Part shown: positions 47,621 to 56,564 of the stretch, piece after piece | Numbering within the stretch: the stretch's first letter is position 1 | Layout of the letters: every line of letters begins with the position of its first letter | NCBI GenBank assembly: GCA_903911145.1 | Contig: CAIWCD010000023.1 | Coordinates: forward strand, 120,339 to 184,338 | DNA: 64,000 nt | Direction: 5' to 3' | Source: an uncultured delta proteobacterium | Lineage (GTDB): Bacteria > Myxococcota > Myxococcia > Myxococcales > 40CM-4-68-19 | The notes under the pieces: generated by a model | The model's database searches: none | What the model was told of the DNA's origin: nothing | The model's input: only the letters and a program-made list of their open reading frames with translations | Position numbers and translations under genes: made by a program

Positions 47621-48778
47621 TTATTCGAGCAGCGCTCTGGTGTGGCGTGCGATCACATTCTCTTCGTCGGTGGGCAGGACGCAGAGGGCGACGGCGCTGC
47701 TGCTGGTGCTGAAGACCGCGCGTCCCTCCCGGTGCGCCCGCGTGTCGAGTTCCGCGCCGAGCCACGCGACTCTGCTGCAGATGCGCGTGCGGATCTCCGC
47801 GCTGTTCTCCCCGATGCCGCCGGTGAAGACGAGCGTGTCGAGACCTCCGAGTGCCGCGGTGAGCGAGCCGATGGCGCAGACGGTGCGATGGACGAACAGA
47901 TCGATTGCTTCGGCCGCGTGCGGTTCAGCAGAGGCGAGCAGCTCCTTCATGCTGTCGCTGATTCCCGAGACGCCCAGCAGTCCGCTCTGCGTGTAGAGCA
48001 GATCGCGAATCTCTCCTGCGCTCATTTTCTTCGCCTCGATCAGATGCAGCAGCACGCCCGGATCGAGTGCGCCGGATCGCGTCGCCATCGGCAGACCGTC
48101 GAGCGGGGTGAAGCCCATGGTGGTCGCGATCGATCGACGCGCTTGCATGGCGCAAAGGCTCGCGCCGCTGCCGAGATGCGCGACGATGACGCGGCCATCG
48201 GCACGCGCGCCGAGATGCTCGCCGAGCGTCGACGCGATGTACTCGTACGAGAGGCCGTGGAATCCGAAGGCCTCGATCCCTTCGTCGCTGAGCGCGCGCG
48301 GGAGTGCGTAGCGGCGCGCCACGTCGGGGATGGTTCGATGAAATGAGGTATCGAAGCAGGCGACCTGCAGCGCGTTCGGCGCGAGTCGCACGGCGGCCGC
48401 GATGCCCGCGAGATTGTGCGGCTGGTGCAACGGCGCGAGCGGACTGAGCGCGGCGATCTGTGCGCGCACGGTCTCGTCGATGCGCTGCGGCTTGCGAAAC
48501 TCCCGCCCTCCGTGGGTGACGCGATGGCCGAACGCGCGCCAGTCGAGCGCGCCGAACTGCTTCGCGAGCCGCTCGAGGATGGCCGCGAGTGCATCGTCGT
48601 GGGTGTGGACATTGGCGAGCGCCTCTGCGCTGCGAACGCCGCCAGTCGTGAAGGAGAGCGTCGCCTCGTGCCCGAGGTTTGCGACCTTCACGACCGCAAG
48701 CCGCTCGAATGGGGCCGTGCGATAGAGCGCCGTCTTCAAGCTCGACGAGCCTGCGTTGATGGTGAGCAGAGATTGCAT
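47621..48778 (-). CDS. ackA: acetate kinase
   Basis: A 385-residue acetate kinase, interconverting acetate plus ATP with acetyl phosphate. The ASKHA signatures are present: 'LLTINAGSSSLKTALY' at the N-terminus, 'FGHRVTHGGREF', 'QVACFDTSFH', 'VIVAHLGSGASLCAM', 'MGFTPLDGLPMATRSG' and 'VFTGGIGENSAEIR'. The start at 48778 (MQSLLTINAGSSS) is fixed by homology. No phosphotransacetylase gene is adjacent, unlike the common ackA-pta pair. A small GTAAGCG/CGCTTA hairpin overlaps its 3' end. Confidence 0.95.
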   Translation of the reverse strand: MQSLLTINAGSSSLKTALYRTAPFERLAVVKVANLGHEATLSFTTGGVRSAEALANVHTHDDALAAILERLAKQFGALDWRAFGHRVTHGGREFRKPQRIDETVRAQIAALSPLAPLHQPHNLAGIAAAVRLAPNALQVACFDTSFHRTIPDVARRYALPRALSDEGIEAFGFHGLSYEYIASTLGEHLGARADGRVIVAHLGSGASLCAMQARRSIATTMGFTPLDGLPMATRSGALDPGVLLHLIEAKKMSAGEIRDLLYTQSGLLGVSGISDSMKELLASAEPHAAEAIDLFVHRTVCAIGSLTAALGGLDTLVFTGGIGENSAEIRTRICSRVAWLGAELDTRAHREGRAVFSTSSSAVALCVLPTDEENVIARHTRALLE

Positions 48779-48942
48779 GCGACTCTTTCTAACAGGATGG
48801 ATCGCGCACGCGCGGCTCGCGCAGGGAGTGCGGAATCCGAGAGGGAGCGCATTCTTTGCGCACGGCCATCGCGCGCGCTGAGCGAAGGACTCTTGCGCGC
48901 AGTGGCCCGGATCTCGCACCTTGAAGAGGCCGCTGCTCGATC

Positions 48943-50730
48943 GTGAAAACGCGATCGTTCATTCGCGGCGCGCGCGGGGGAGACGTGGACGAACAGCGCA
49001 TCAGTCGGCTGGAAGCCCAGGTCGAGGAACTCACGCGCGCAGTGAAGGATCTGCAGGCGCAGCGGCTCGTGGCGCCGGGCGCTGGGGCTTCGTCGTTCGA
49101 CAACGCTGCGCATCTCACCGTGGCGGGCGAGGATGCTGCGCGCGCCGATGAGCTTGATCCGTTGCCCCAGTTGGTGCCTGACGGAGTCACGCACGTAGGA
49201 ATCTTCGCGCTGCTCGGCCGCTCGTTTCTCGCTCTCGGAGGTGCGTTTCTCATTCGCGCGCTCACCGATGCGAAGGCGCTTCCTCCTGCGGCTGGCCTCG
49301 CGCTCGGCTTCTCGTTCGCGCTCGCGCTCTGCTTCCTGGCTGACCGCGCGTTCGGACGGGCCGACCGACTCTCCGCACTGTTCCACGCCTCGACCGGCGC
49401 ATTGGTCGCCTATCCGCTCGTCTGGGAAAGCAGTGCCCGACTGCACTTGATCTCCGCGCCCGGTTCGGCCGCGGCGCTGGCCATCTATTCGCTCGCGTTG
49501 CTTGTCGTTGCGCGGCGGCGTGCTGCGGTAGGGCTTGCGTGGCTCTCGATCTGCGCAGGCCTCGCAGGCGCACTCGCGCTGCTCATCTCGACCGACGCGC
49601 TCGGTGCGATCACGGCAGCGCTGCTGGTGCTGCTCGCGGCCGCGCTCTGGCTCTCGGGCGATGGAGGCATTCCTGGCCTCGCCTGGCCCGTCGCGCTGCT
49701 GCTCGACGTGATCGTCGTGCGGCTCGCGGGCTCCATCGCCACGCAGGGCGAACTCGATATCGGCCAGACCGGCGGCGTCGCGCTCGCGCTCTGCCTTCCG
49801 GTTCTGCTCGCCGCATCTCTCGGGCTGCGCCGCGCGGTCTGGGAAGTCGATCCCGGCGTCTTCGAGTGGCTGATGGTGCCGCTCGGAGTTGGCGTGGGTC
49901 TCTATTCCGCCGTCTCTCTGGGCGATGCGTCGTCGCGCACGCTTGCTGGCGCTCTCTCGCTTGCTCTCGCCATCGCAAGCTACGCGGCGGCCTTCGCGCA
50001 TCGAGCGCGCACACTCGTCTCTGCACAGACAATCCACTTCCACGCGCTCCTTGGACTGCTGCTCGCGCTCGTGGGAAGTGCGCTGCTCGGCGGCGGAGCC
50101 ATCGGCGGCGCGGCCTTCGGTCTGGTCGGACTCGTCGCTGCGCTGCTCGCAGATCGACTCCCCGGCTCTGCACTCTCGATTCAAGGCGCCGCGTGGCTCA
50201 TTGCGAGCGCGTTGTCGTCCGGCCTGCTCGTCTTCTCTCTCGGCGCGTTCGTGGGAGAGCAGAGCGCGCCCTTCGCTCGCTTCGATCTTCCCGCGATTCT
50301 CTCCCTCTCGTTCTGCGCTGTGGCTGCGGTAATTGCGCTGCGCCGCCACGATCGCGCGGGCCCGATCGAGCGCGCGGTTCGTGCTGCCATGCTCGCGCTG
50401 GTCGCCATCTCTGTCGACGGCCTGCTCGCGGCTTTCGGTTCGCGTCTGCTTGGCGAAGGCCACGCAGGCGCTCTGGCGACGATGCGGACGGCAGTGCTCG
50501 CCGCGAGCGCGCTCGGTCTGGCCGCCGCGAGTCGCAAGCTCAGCGCACGCGAACTCGCCTGGCTCTCATTTGCGACGCTCGCTCTGGGCGGCCTCAAGCT
50601 CGCCATCCAGGATCTCCCGAGCGGCCGCCCGCTCACGCTGGTGCTCGGTTTCGCGCTCTACGGCCTCGCGCTGATCTTCGCGCCGCGCCTCGCCCGCCCG
50701 TCGGGGTCGCCCGCGCCGCTGAGTTCGTAG
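48943..50730 (+). CDS. DUF2339-like multi-pass membrane protein
   Basis: A 595-residue integral membrane protein. An N-terminal coiled segment ('ISRLEAQVEELTRAVKDLQA') is followed by about 14-16 hydrophobic helices from residue 85 to the end ('LLGRSFLALGGAFLIRALTD', 'AAGLALGFSFALALCFLADR', and so on). The coiled coil plus many helices matches the DUF2339 pattern by eye. The GTG at 48943 gives MKTRSFIRG; GTG 48985 (VDEQRISRLEAQ) is the alternative start but its GGGGAG is only two bases away. It is divergent from acetate kinase. Function unknown. Confidence 0.78.
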   Translation: MKTRSFIRGARGGDVDEQRISRLEAQVEELTRAVKDLQAQRLVAPGAGASSFDNAAHLTVAGEDAARADELDPLPQLVPDGVTHVGIFALLGRSFLALGGAFLIRALTDAKALPPAAGLALGFSFALALCFLADRAFGRADRLSALFHASTGALVAYPLVWESSARLHLISAPGSAAALAIYSLALLVVARRRAAVGLAWLSICAGLAGALALLISTDALGAITAALLVLLAAALWLSGDGGIPGLAWPVALLLDVIVVRLAGSIATQGELDIGQTGGVALALCLPVLLAASLGLRRAVWEVDPGVFEWLMVPLGVGVGLYSAVSLGDASSRTLAGALSLALAIASYAAAFAHRARTLVSAQTIHFHALLGLLLALVGSALLGGGAIGGAAFGLVGLVAALLADRLPGSALSIQGAAWLIASALSSGLLVFSLGAFVGEQSAPFARFDLPAILSLSFCAVAAVIALRRHDRAGPIERAVRAAMLALVAISVDGLLAAFGSRLLGEGHAGALATMRTAVLAASALGLAAASRKLSARELAWLSFATLALGGLKLAIQDLPSGRPLTLVLGFALYGLALIFAPRLARPSGSPAPLSS

Positions 50731-50787
50731 AGGCGCGGCCGCCGCGACAGGGTACTCTCCGCACGCCGTCGCCTCCGCGGAGTTCCC

Positions 50788-52866
50788 ATGCGTCTTCGAA
50801 CGTGCCTGCTCGCCACACTCGCGCTCATCGCCTGCCACACGCAGGTCTCGACCGATCCGAAGAACTATGGCTCGGCAGGGACGCAGATCGCGTTCGACCT
50901 CGATACCGATGTCACCCTGACGCAGAACTGGAACCAGCTGCCGTGGCCGTCCGATCTGCGGCTCGATGCGAGCGGCCATCCCGACTACACGGGCTTTCCC
51001 AATCCGGTCGGTCTCTCGATGATCGAGAGCTTTCGCGGCGCTGCAATGCAGACGCACGGATTCTCGGTGATATCGACCGCATATTTCCTCTTCTCGGATG
51101 CAATCGCGCAGCATGCGACCGATACGCCGGATGCGCTCCCGGCAGGAAAGGATCAACCGATCTTCCTGGTTGATATCGACGCCAATTCCCCGGAGCGCGG
51201 TACCTACTATCCGGTCGTCATCAGCACGCCGCCGGCCGATCACTATGCGCCGGCCAATCTCCTCGCGGTCGCGCCGCATCCCGGGATCGTCCTGCATGCT
51301 CGCCGCCGATATGCGTTTGGAATCAACCGCAGCCTGCTCGATGCCGCGGGCGCGCCGCTGGGCGTGCCCCCATATCTCGATATGCTCCGGCAGGGGATTA
51401 CTCCGCACGCCGCATACGGAGCGCAGGCGCTCGCGCTCTATACGCCGGCGCTTGCCGCGCTTGAGGCGGCAGGAATTGACGCCACGAAGCTTGCTGGATT
51501 GACCATATTCACGACCGGTGACGAAGTTGCCGATGACGCCGCGATGGACGATGCGCTGGTTGCGCAATACCCGATTACCATCGATCAACTCGCGCTCGAC
51601 ACCACGCAGAGCGCGAAGAATGATCGGGCCTGCCGACTGACAGCGCAGCTCTCCTATCCGCAATTTCAACAAGGCAGGCCGCCGTTCAATACCCAGGGTC
51701 TATTTGAATTCGCCGATGGTGGTCTGCCGATCGTCCAGCGCCAGGAGATTGCGCCGCTGGTCATCATGCTCCCGCGCACGCCGATGCCGACGGCGGGATA
51801 TCCCGTCATGCAATATTTCCACGGCTCCGGAGGATATTCATATGACGTCTCCGATAAGGGGCCGACGTTGACGGTGGGCGGGACTCCGACGCCCAATCAA
51901 GGCCCCGGCTGGGTCCACGCAAAAAGCGGGATTGCTTCATTCGGAAGTGCACTGCCCGTCAATCCTGAGCGGCTCGCGGGCGCGGCGGCAGCGGCTTATC
52001 TCAATCTACAGAATCCCGTCGCGCTGCGCGATACCTTCCGGCAGGGAGTGATTGAACAGAGAATGCTCCTTCGCGCAATGCTCGCGCTGCAGATTCAGCC
52101 GCAGATGATTGCGGACTGCGCGGCGAGCGTGAACGGGACAACGGTTGCGCTGCCGACGCTCCCCAACGGGCAGACCGCATTTCATTTCGATGCGGACCGT
52201 GTGATTGCGCAAGGCCAGTCGATGGGCGGCATGTATACGAATCTCGTTTCGGCGGTGGAGCCGAAGATCAAGATCTCCGTGCCGACGGGTGCGGGAGGAT
52301 TCTGGACCTATTTCATTCTCCAGACGCATCTCTATCAAGGCCTGCCGCCGGTGCTCGCGGCGCTGCTCGAGACGGGGCAGCCATTAACTCAATTGCATCC
52401 CGTATTGGCGATGCTTCAGACAGCCTGGGAGCCGAATGACCCTTATGTCGCGTTGCCCCGCGTTGCGCGACGGCCATTAACCGGACATCCGACGCGGCCA
52501 ATCTATGAGCCGGTCGGGAAGGGCGATGAATACTTCCCGACCCAACTCTATGACGCGATTGCGCTCGCCTATGGACACCAAGAGGCGGGCGATATCATCT
52601 GGCCGACGATGCAGCCCTCTCTTGCGCTCGGCGGATTGGATGGAATTCTTCCCTTTCCGGTAACGCAGAATCGCACCGGAGAAGGCGGCAAGACCTATAC
52701 TGGCGTGGTCGTTCAATACCAGGGCGACGGGATTGACGACCCGCACCAGATCTATCGGCAACTACCGGCGGTCAAATATCAATATCGCTGCTTCGTCGAG
52801 AGCTGGTTGAAGACGGGAATCGCGTCGGTGCCTGCACCAGCAGCGCAGGACGCCGATTGCCCTTAA
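50788..52866 (+). CDS. alpha/beta-hydrolase-type lipoprotein
   Basis: A 692-residue probable lipoprotein with a short signal peptide and lipobox 'LALIAC' (Cys16). CGGAG lies just before the ATG. The nucleophile elbow GQS478MGG in 'VIAQGQSMGGMYTNL' and 'MQYFHGSGGYSYDV' (oxyanion-hole region) mark an alpha/beta hydrolase, so a surface esterase or lipase-like role is likely. The N-terminal 250 residues ('NWNQLPWPSDLRLDASGHPD') form a separate domain often seen at the start of large myxobacterial lipoproteins. The catalytic acid and His are not certain. It converges with the membrane-protein gene at 52934. Confidence 0.78.
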   Translation: MRLRTCLLATLALIACHTQVSTDPKNYGSAGTQIAFDLDTDVTLTQNWNQLPWPSDLRLDASGHPDYTGFPNPVGLSMIESFRGAAMQTHGFSVISTAYFLFSDAIAQHATDTPDALPAGKDQPIFLVDIDANSPERGTYYPVVISTPPADHYAPANLLAVAPHPGIVLHARRRYAFGINRSLLDAAGAPLGVPPYLDMLRQGITPHAAYGAQALALYTPALAALEAAGIDATKLAGLTIFTTGDEVADDAAMDDALVAQYPITIDQLALDTTQSAKNDRACRLTAQLSYPQFQQGRPPFNTQGLFEFADGGLPIVQRQEIAPLVIMLPRTPMPTAGYPVMQYFHGSGGYSYDVSDKGPTLTVGGTPTPNQGPGWVHAKSGIASFGSALPVNPERLAGAAAAAYLNLQNPVALRDTFRQGVIEQRMLLRAMLALQIQPQMIADCAASVNGTTVALPTLPNGQTAFHFDADRVIAQGQSMGGMYTNLVSAVEPKIKISVPTGAGGFWTYFILQTHLYQGLPPVLAALLETGQPLTQLHPVLAMLQTAWEPNDPYVALPRVARRPLTGHPTRPIYEPVGKGDEYFPTQLYDAIALAYGHQEAGDIIWPTMQPSLALGGLDGILPFPVTQNRTGEGGKTYTGVVVQYQGDGIDDPHQIYRQLPAVKYQYRCFVESWLKTGIASVPAPAAQDADCP

Positions 52867-52933
52867 CCTGCGAGCTGGGCGTGGAATCGACTGGCCGCTG
52901 ATTCTCCGCCGATGAATTGGCGGATATCCGTGA

Positions 52934-55030
52934 CTATCCGTTGATTAAACCAGCTGCGATGCTGCGCCGGAGTGTGCGGCTCTCCACCATGAAGCGCAGG
53001 TCGCGGCGGATTTCGGGCGCGACGGTGCGTGGAACCAGCGTGGCCGTCAGCAGAACGCCCGCGCACGACTCTGCGACGACGGCATATGGACCGCGTTCAG
53101 CAACAGGGGGAACACCGCGCGCCGAGCGCTCTGCTGCAGCGAAGAGGCGCTTGCGCAGCGCCCTCGGGAGCGCGCGGATGCTGGGCGGGGCGATGCCATT
53201 GGCGAGGTCGATCGGCAGCGCGGACGGGCAGCGTGTGATCAGCTCCGCGGCAAGAGTTGAATCGGGCGAGAACCGGTCACGCTTGTCGCCAGCGAGCTCG
53301 TTCGGTGCAGTTGGTTTCATCGGCAAGAGCAGCCCTGACACCTCGAGCGCGTGCAGCGCGGCGATTCCATTCTCGTAGAGGGGCAACCAGCGCAGCTCTG
53401 CAAAGGTTCCCGCGCCGATGCCGAGCAGCGACGCGGGAGCAATCGGTCTCGTCGCATCGGTCCAGAAGAGCAGGCGGCCCGGAAGAGGAGAAGTGACGCA
53501 GCCGGGCGCGCCGAGCAGCTGTTCAAGACGCATCGTGACTGCGTGCAGCCGCGCTCGCGTCGAGTGGCCGAGCAGCCCGGTTCCGACGCGCAGCTGCTTC
53601 TGCTCGCCCGCGAGATCGCGGCACCAGACGAGCAGCGGCAAGGGCGCCGCGCCGAGCTCTTCTCCCGAGATTGGCATGGCGCGCGCCTCGAGCAGCGTTC
53701 GTGCGGGCATCGTCGAGAGCTTGCGGCGCAGCGCGACCACCACCAGCAGATCGATCGCCGTGCAGAGCTGCGCTTCGTCGATTCCGCGCAGCGTTGTCAG
53801 GCGCGACGCGATGAACGTGGCGATCGCGATTCCCAGCATCTGCACCAGCGCAGCAAGCGCCAACGCGCCGAACTTTCCGCGAACCAGCAGGCGCAGCTGC
53901 AGCGAAGAGAGCCACGCTTGCGCAGCGAGGAGCGGCGCGCAGGCGAGTGCCCAGCGCAGAAATGAATGGTGATTCAGCAGCCAGGCGACAAAGGAGATCC
54001 ACGGCAGCAGGGCCGCGGCCAGCGCGGGTGCGGTGAACTCGAGCGCGCGCTCGAAGCGCCGCAGCAGCGCCGCGCGCCAAGGCTGCAGGAGCCAGTGGAG
54101 ATCAACATAGAAGACCTGCGCCCAACCGCCTGCGAGACCGAGCAGCGGAACGAGCGCGTGGAGGATGAGCAGCGCGTCGCGGTGTCCCGTCTGCGCGTGT
54201 CCCGAGACGACGAGCGCGGGAATCAGCAGGCTGGCGGTCATTGGAAGCGCGCCTGCGCAGCCCGCGATCAAATGAGTGCGCACGGACCGTTGGCCCCAGG
54301 CCGATGGAAGCAGCTGGCGAAGGTGCGGCCGCGGCCAGGGCAGGCGGCGCAGGCGATAGGTGCGCAGCGTGAAGATCGCGACGACGGCGAATTGCAGCAG
54401 CGAAGAGACCGCGACCGCGAGGGGAAGCGCGCTGCCGCCGAGCAGATTCCACGAGGCAAGCAGCGCCAGCGGACCGAGCACCGGACGCAGCAGCAGAAAG
54501 ATCTGTGGACGCCAGATCCGGGAGTGCGCGGCGATGGGAATCTGCAGGGCGCGCAGCACGAGATCGAGCGACAGGCGCAGCAGCGCTGAGGCCGTGTAGA
54601 GCAGCGCGATGCGCGGCAGATCGGTCGCGTCGGAGATGCCAAGCGAGACCAGCGAGGCGCCGGTGGTGATCGCGCCGAGTGCGAGCGCGAGCGAGAGAAA
54701 TGGATTGGCGAGCGCGGTCGCGTCGGCGCGGGCAGGCAGAAGGCGCACGCGCTCGCGCACCGGTTCGAGCGCGGCCCAGAAGAATGCACTGGCGATGAGG
54801 CAGAGGTTGCTCACCGCCAGCGTGCCGAGGAGTGAGCGCATCGGAAAGACTCGGCGAAGGAAGAAGAACTCCGTCAGGTGGGCGAGCAGGCCGAGCATTC
54901 GATAGACGAGAAGCGGGCGCAGGCGGCTCGCGAGATAGCGGGGCAGTTCGCCGCAGAAGAGCGAGTCCGCGAGCGTGGGGCGGGCGAGCATCGCCCGGGT
55001 TGCTCGCGCGGCGATTCGATGCGCGTTCAT
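52934..55030 (-). CDS. 12-helix membrane protein coupled to reverse transcriptase, function unknown
   Basis: A 698-residue protein starting with ATG 55030, which overlaps the stop of the reverse transcriptase gene (ATGA). I count about 12 hydrophobic helices between residues 40 and 430, for example 'LLGTLAVSNLCLIASAFFWA', 'LLYTASALLRLSLDLVLRAL', 'LPLAVAVSSLLQFAVVAIFT' and 'LIAGCAGALPMTASLLIPAL'. The topology is like flippases of the MATE/Wzx kind, though no signature is clear. The last 260 residues are soluble ('LLVWCRDLAGEQKQLRVGTG', 'GRLLFWTDATRPIAP', 'FAELRWLPLYENGIAAL') and of unknown fold. Coupled translation with an RT argues that the two act together, perhaps with the membrane protein as effector or anchor. 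Confidence 0.82.
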   Translation of the reverse strand: MNAHRIAARATRAMLARPTLADSLFCGELPRYLASRLRPLLVYRMLGLLAHLTEFFFLRRVFPMRSLLGTLAVSNLCLIASAFFWAALEPVRERVRLLPARADATALANPFLSLALALGAITTGASLVSLGISDATDLPRIALLYTASALLRLSLDLVLRALQIPIAAHSRIWRPQIFLLLRPVLGPLALLASWNLLGGSALPLAVAVSSLLQFAVVAIFTLRTYRLRRLPWPRPHLRQLLPSAWGQRSVRTHLIAGCAGALPMTASLLIPALVVSGHAQTGHRDALLILHALVPLLGLAGGWAQVFYVDLHWLLQPWRAALLRRFERALEFTAPALAAALLPWISFVAWLLNHHSFLRWALACAPLLAAQAWLSSLQLRLLVRGKFGALALAALVQMLGIAIATFIASRLTTLRGIDEAQLCTAIDLLVVVALRRKLSTMPARTLLEARAMPISGEELGAAPLPLLVWCRDLAGEQKQLRVGTGLLGHSTRARLHAVTMRLEQLLGAPGCVTSPLPGRLLFWTDATRPIAPASLLGIGAGTFAELRWLPLYENGIAALHALEVSGLLLPMKPTAPNELAGDKRDRFSPDSTLAAELITRCPSALPIDLANGIAPPSIRALPRALRKRLFAAAERSARGVPPVAERGPYAVVAESCAGVLLTATLVPRTVAPEIRRDLRFMVESRTLRRSIAAGLING

Positions 55031-56544
55031 TCGATCTTTCGCTGCGAGCGGCGGCCGAGCAGGTCGGGCAGTCCCAGCGCATGTATTCGCGCAGGCGAAT
55101 ATTGTCGGAGCGCGCGGACCGAATGCTGGCCGACCGCCATCTCGATCAGCAGCGAGACCACGCGCAGCCTCAAGTCGCGCAACTGTCCCCGATCGTCGAC
55201 GAGCGTCCGCAACTCGGCGGCATACGGCAGCGCAAACGGGGACGCCGGATCGAGCCCCTCTGCGGTCACGCCGCAGAGCAGACGCAGCCGCTCGTCCGCG
55301 CCCAGCGCGGTCGGGAGCGATTGCCAGGCGAGCAGGGCAGTGCGGCGGAGTCGCTCGCGCAGTTCGTGCAACAGCGCCGAGACCTTCTCGGGAGGCAGCC
55401 CGAGCGCGCCGTGGAAGGAAATTGAACCACCAAGGAAATGAACCTGCCGGGCCGATTGAAAATCGGTTTCGGCCGAAGGCCGACCCGCGCCATTGAACCA
55501 GAGATCGCGTCGCTTGCTCGCGTTGACCCGCAGGTGCAACTGCGCGAGCACGCCGTCGAGTCGCGCACTCGCGTCCCGGACCACCGCGGCATCTGGATGA
55601 GCGAATATGAGATCATCGCCATAGCGCGCATAGCAGGCGCCCTGGATTGAATCGAGCGCGGCATCGAGCGGCTGCAGATAGAGATTGGTGAATACCGGAT
55701 TGACCGGCGAGCCTGTCGGCAGGCCCATTAACCGATGGCAGGGCGCGCCGTCTGCGCTGAGCACTGGCGGACGCACGACGCGCTCGATGAGTGCGATCGC
55801 GCGGGCGGCATTTGCAGACATCGCAGGATCTCCGAAGATCGCGCGAAGCTGCGCCCAGAGCGGGGCCGCGCCATCGAGGCGGACCGAATCGCCGAACGCG
55901 CTGACATCGCGCCGAAGCAGATAGAGGCCGCGGTTGCGCGGATCGGGAACGGCGCGGCGATGCCTGCGCAGATATGCAGCGACAGTGCGAAGGCAGGCGA
56001 GCGCAGAGCGGCCGCGCTGGTACGACCAGACTGACGGGGAGAGAGTTTCGCCGAGTTGCGCGGAGAGCGCGTCGGCGACGACACCGTGCACGACCTGGTC
56101 GAGCGGATCGAACTTGTGCAGCAGGCGCTCCTTCGATTCGATGTGCGCGGAGCCCAATCGCGCGCAGGTTGGCTCCCAGCGCCCCTTGGCAACCTCCGCA
56201 GCCATCGAGCGCGCCAACTGCGGCGCCGCTGCTTGCAGCACTTCGAGTTCGATCTGCGCTTCATTGAAATTGCGATCCGCACCAACCGATTGCGCAGCCG
56301 CTGCCGGGACTGCCCGCGCCCGTTCGCGCTGCCAGATTGGCCGTCTGGCCAATGCTTCCAATCGGTCTTGATATGCCTGCGGTCGCGCGACTCTCGCAAG
56401 CAGGCGCGCAGCCGGCTCGTCGGAGGGAGAATAGGATGCTCGAGAGCACTCTCGATTGTTCGCGGAACCAGGACCGCAGTCCCCGGCCTCCGCATTCAAC
56501 TTCGCGAACGTGCGGTTCGCGAGAGCCTCCGACTTACCAGCCAC
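55027..56544 (-). CDS. reverse transcriptase, unclassified
   Basis: A 505-residue reverse transcriptase with every core block visible. RT1/2 region around 120-185 ('KFDPLDQVVHGVVADALSAQ', 'VWSYQRGRSALACL'); motif A D213 in 'LLRRDVSAFGDSV'; RT4 at 274-290 ('GLPTGSPVNPVFTNLYL'); the active site Y308-G-D-D311 in 'ARYGDDLIFAHPD'; RT6 'LRVNASKRRDLWF'; RT7 'VHFLGGSISFHG'. Both metal-binding positions are intact, so polymerase activity is expected. The start is GTG 56544, but the first 50 residues are low-complexity and a later start is possible. No protease, integrase or maturase domain is fused. It follows an exported-protein gene by 20 bases and overlaps the membrane-protein gene. Cellular role unknown; antiphage defence is the commonest role of stand-alone bacterial RTs. 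Confidence 0.9.
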   Translation of the reverse strand: MAGKSEALANRTFAKLNAEAGDCGPGSANNRECSRASYSPSDEPAARLLARVARPQAYQDRLEALARRPIWQRERARAVPAAAAQSVGADRNFNEAQIELEVLQAAAPQLARSMAAEVAKGRWEPTCARLGSAHIESKERLLHKFDPLDQVVHGVVADALSAQLGETLSPSVWSYQRGRSALACLRTVAAYLRRHRRAVPDPRNRGLYLLRRDVSAFGDSVRLDGAAPLWAQLRAIFGDPAMSANAARAIALIERVVRPPVLSADGAPCHRLMGLPTGSPVNPVFTNLYLQPLDAALDSIQGACYARYGDDLIFAHPDAAVVRDASARLDGVLAQLHLRVNASKRRDLWFNGAGRPSAETDFQSARQVHFLGGSISFHGALGLPPEKVSALLHELRERLRRTALLAWQSLPTALGADERLRLLCGVTAEGLDPASPFALPYAAELRTLVDDRGQLRDLRLRVVSLLIEMAVGQHSVRALRQYSPARIHALGLPDLLGRRSQRKIE

Positions 56545-56564
56545 GCGCCCTGGAGCCTACAGGA

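Noticed and set aside
47612..47627. TAAGCG/CGCTTA hairpin as terminator between 47597 and 47621
   Set aside because: Six-base stem with a 4-base loop and no T-tract; too weak to call.
52905..52924. TCCGCC/GGCGGA hairpin between convergent genes at 52866 and 52934
   Set aside because: Short stem and no T-tract; noted but not supported as a terminator.
55027..56544. Retron, diversity-generating retroelement or group II intron as the identity of the RT
   Set aside because: Only 20 bases separate the upstream gene from the RT start, leaving no room for a retron msr-msd there. I saw no template/variable repeat pair nearby and no intron RNA domains or maturase tail. A computed repeat search could still change this.
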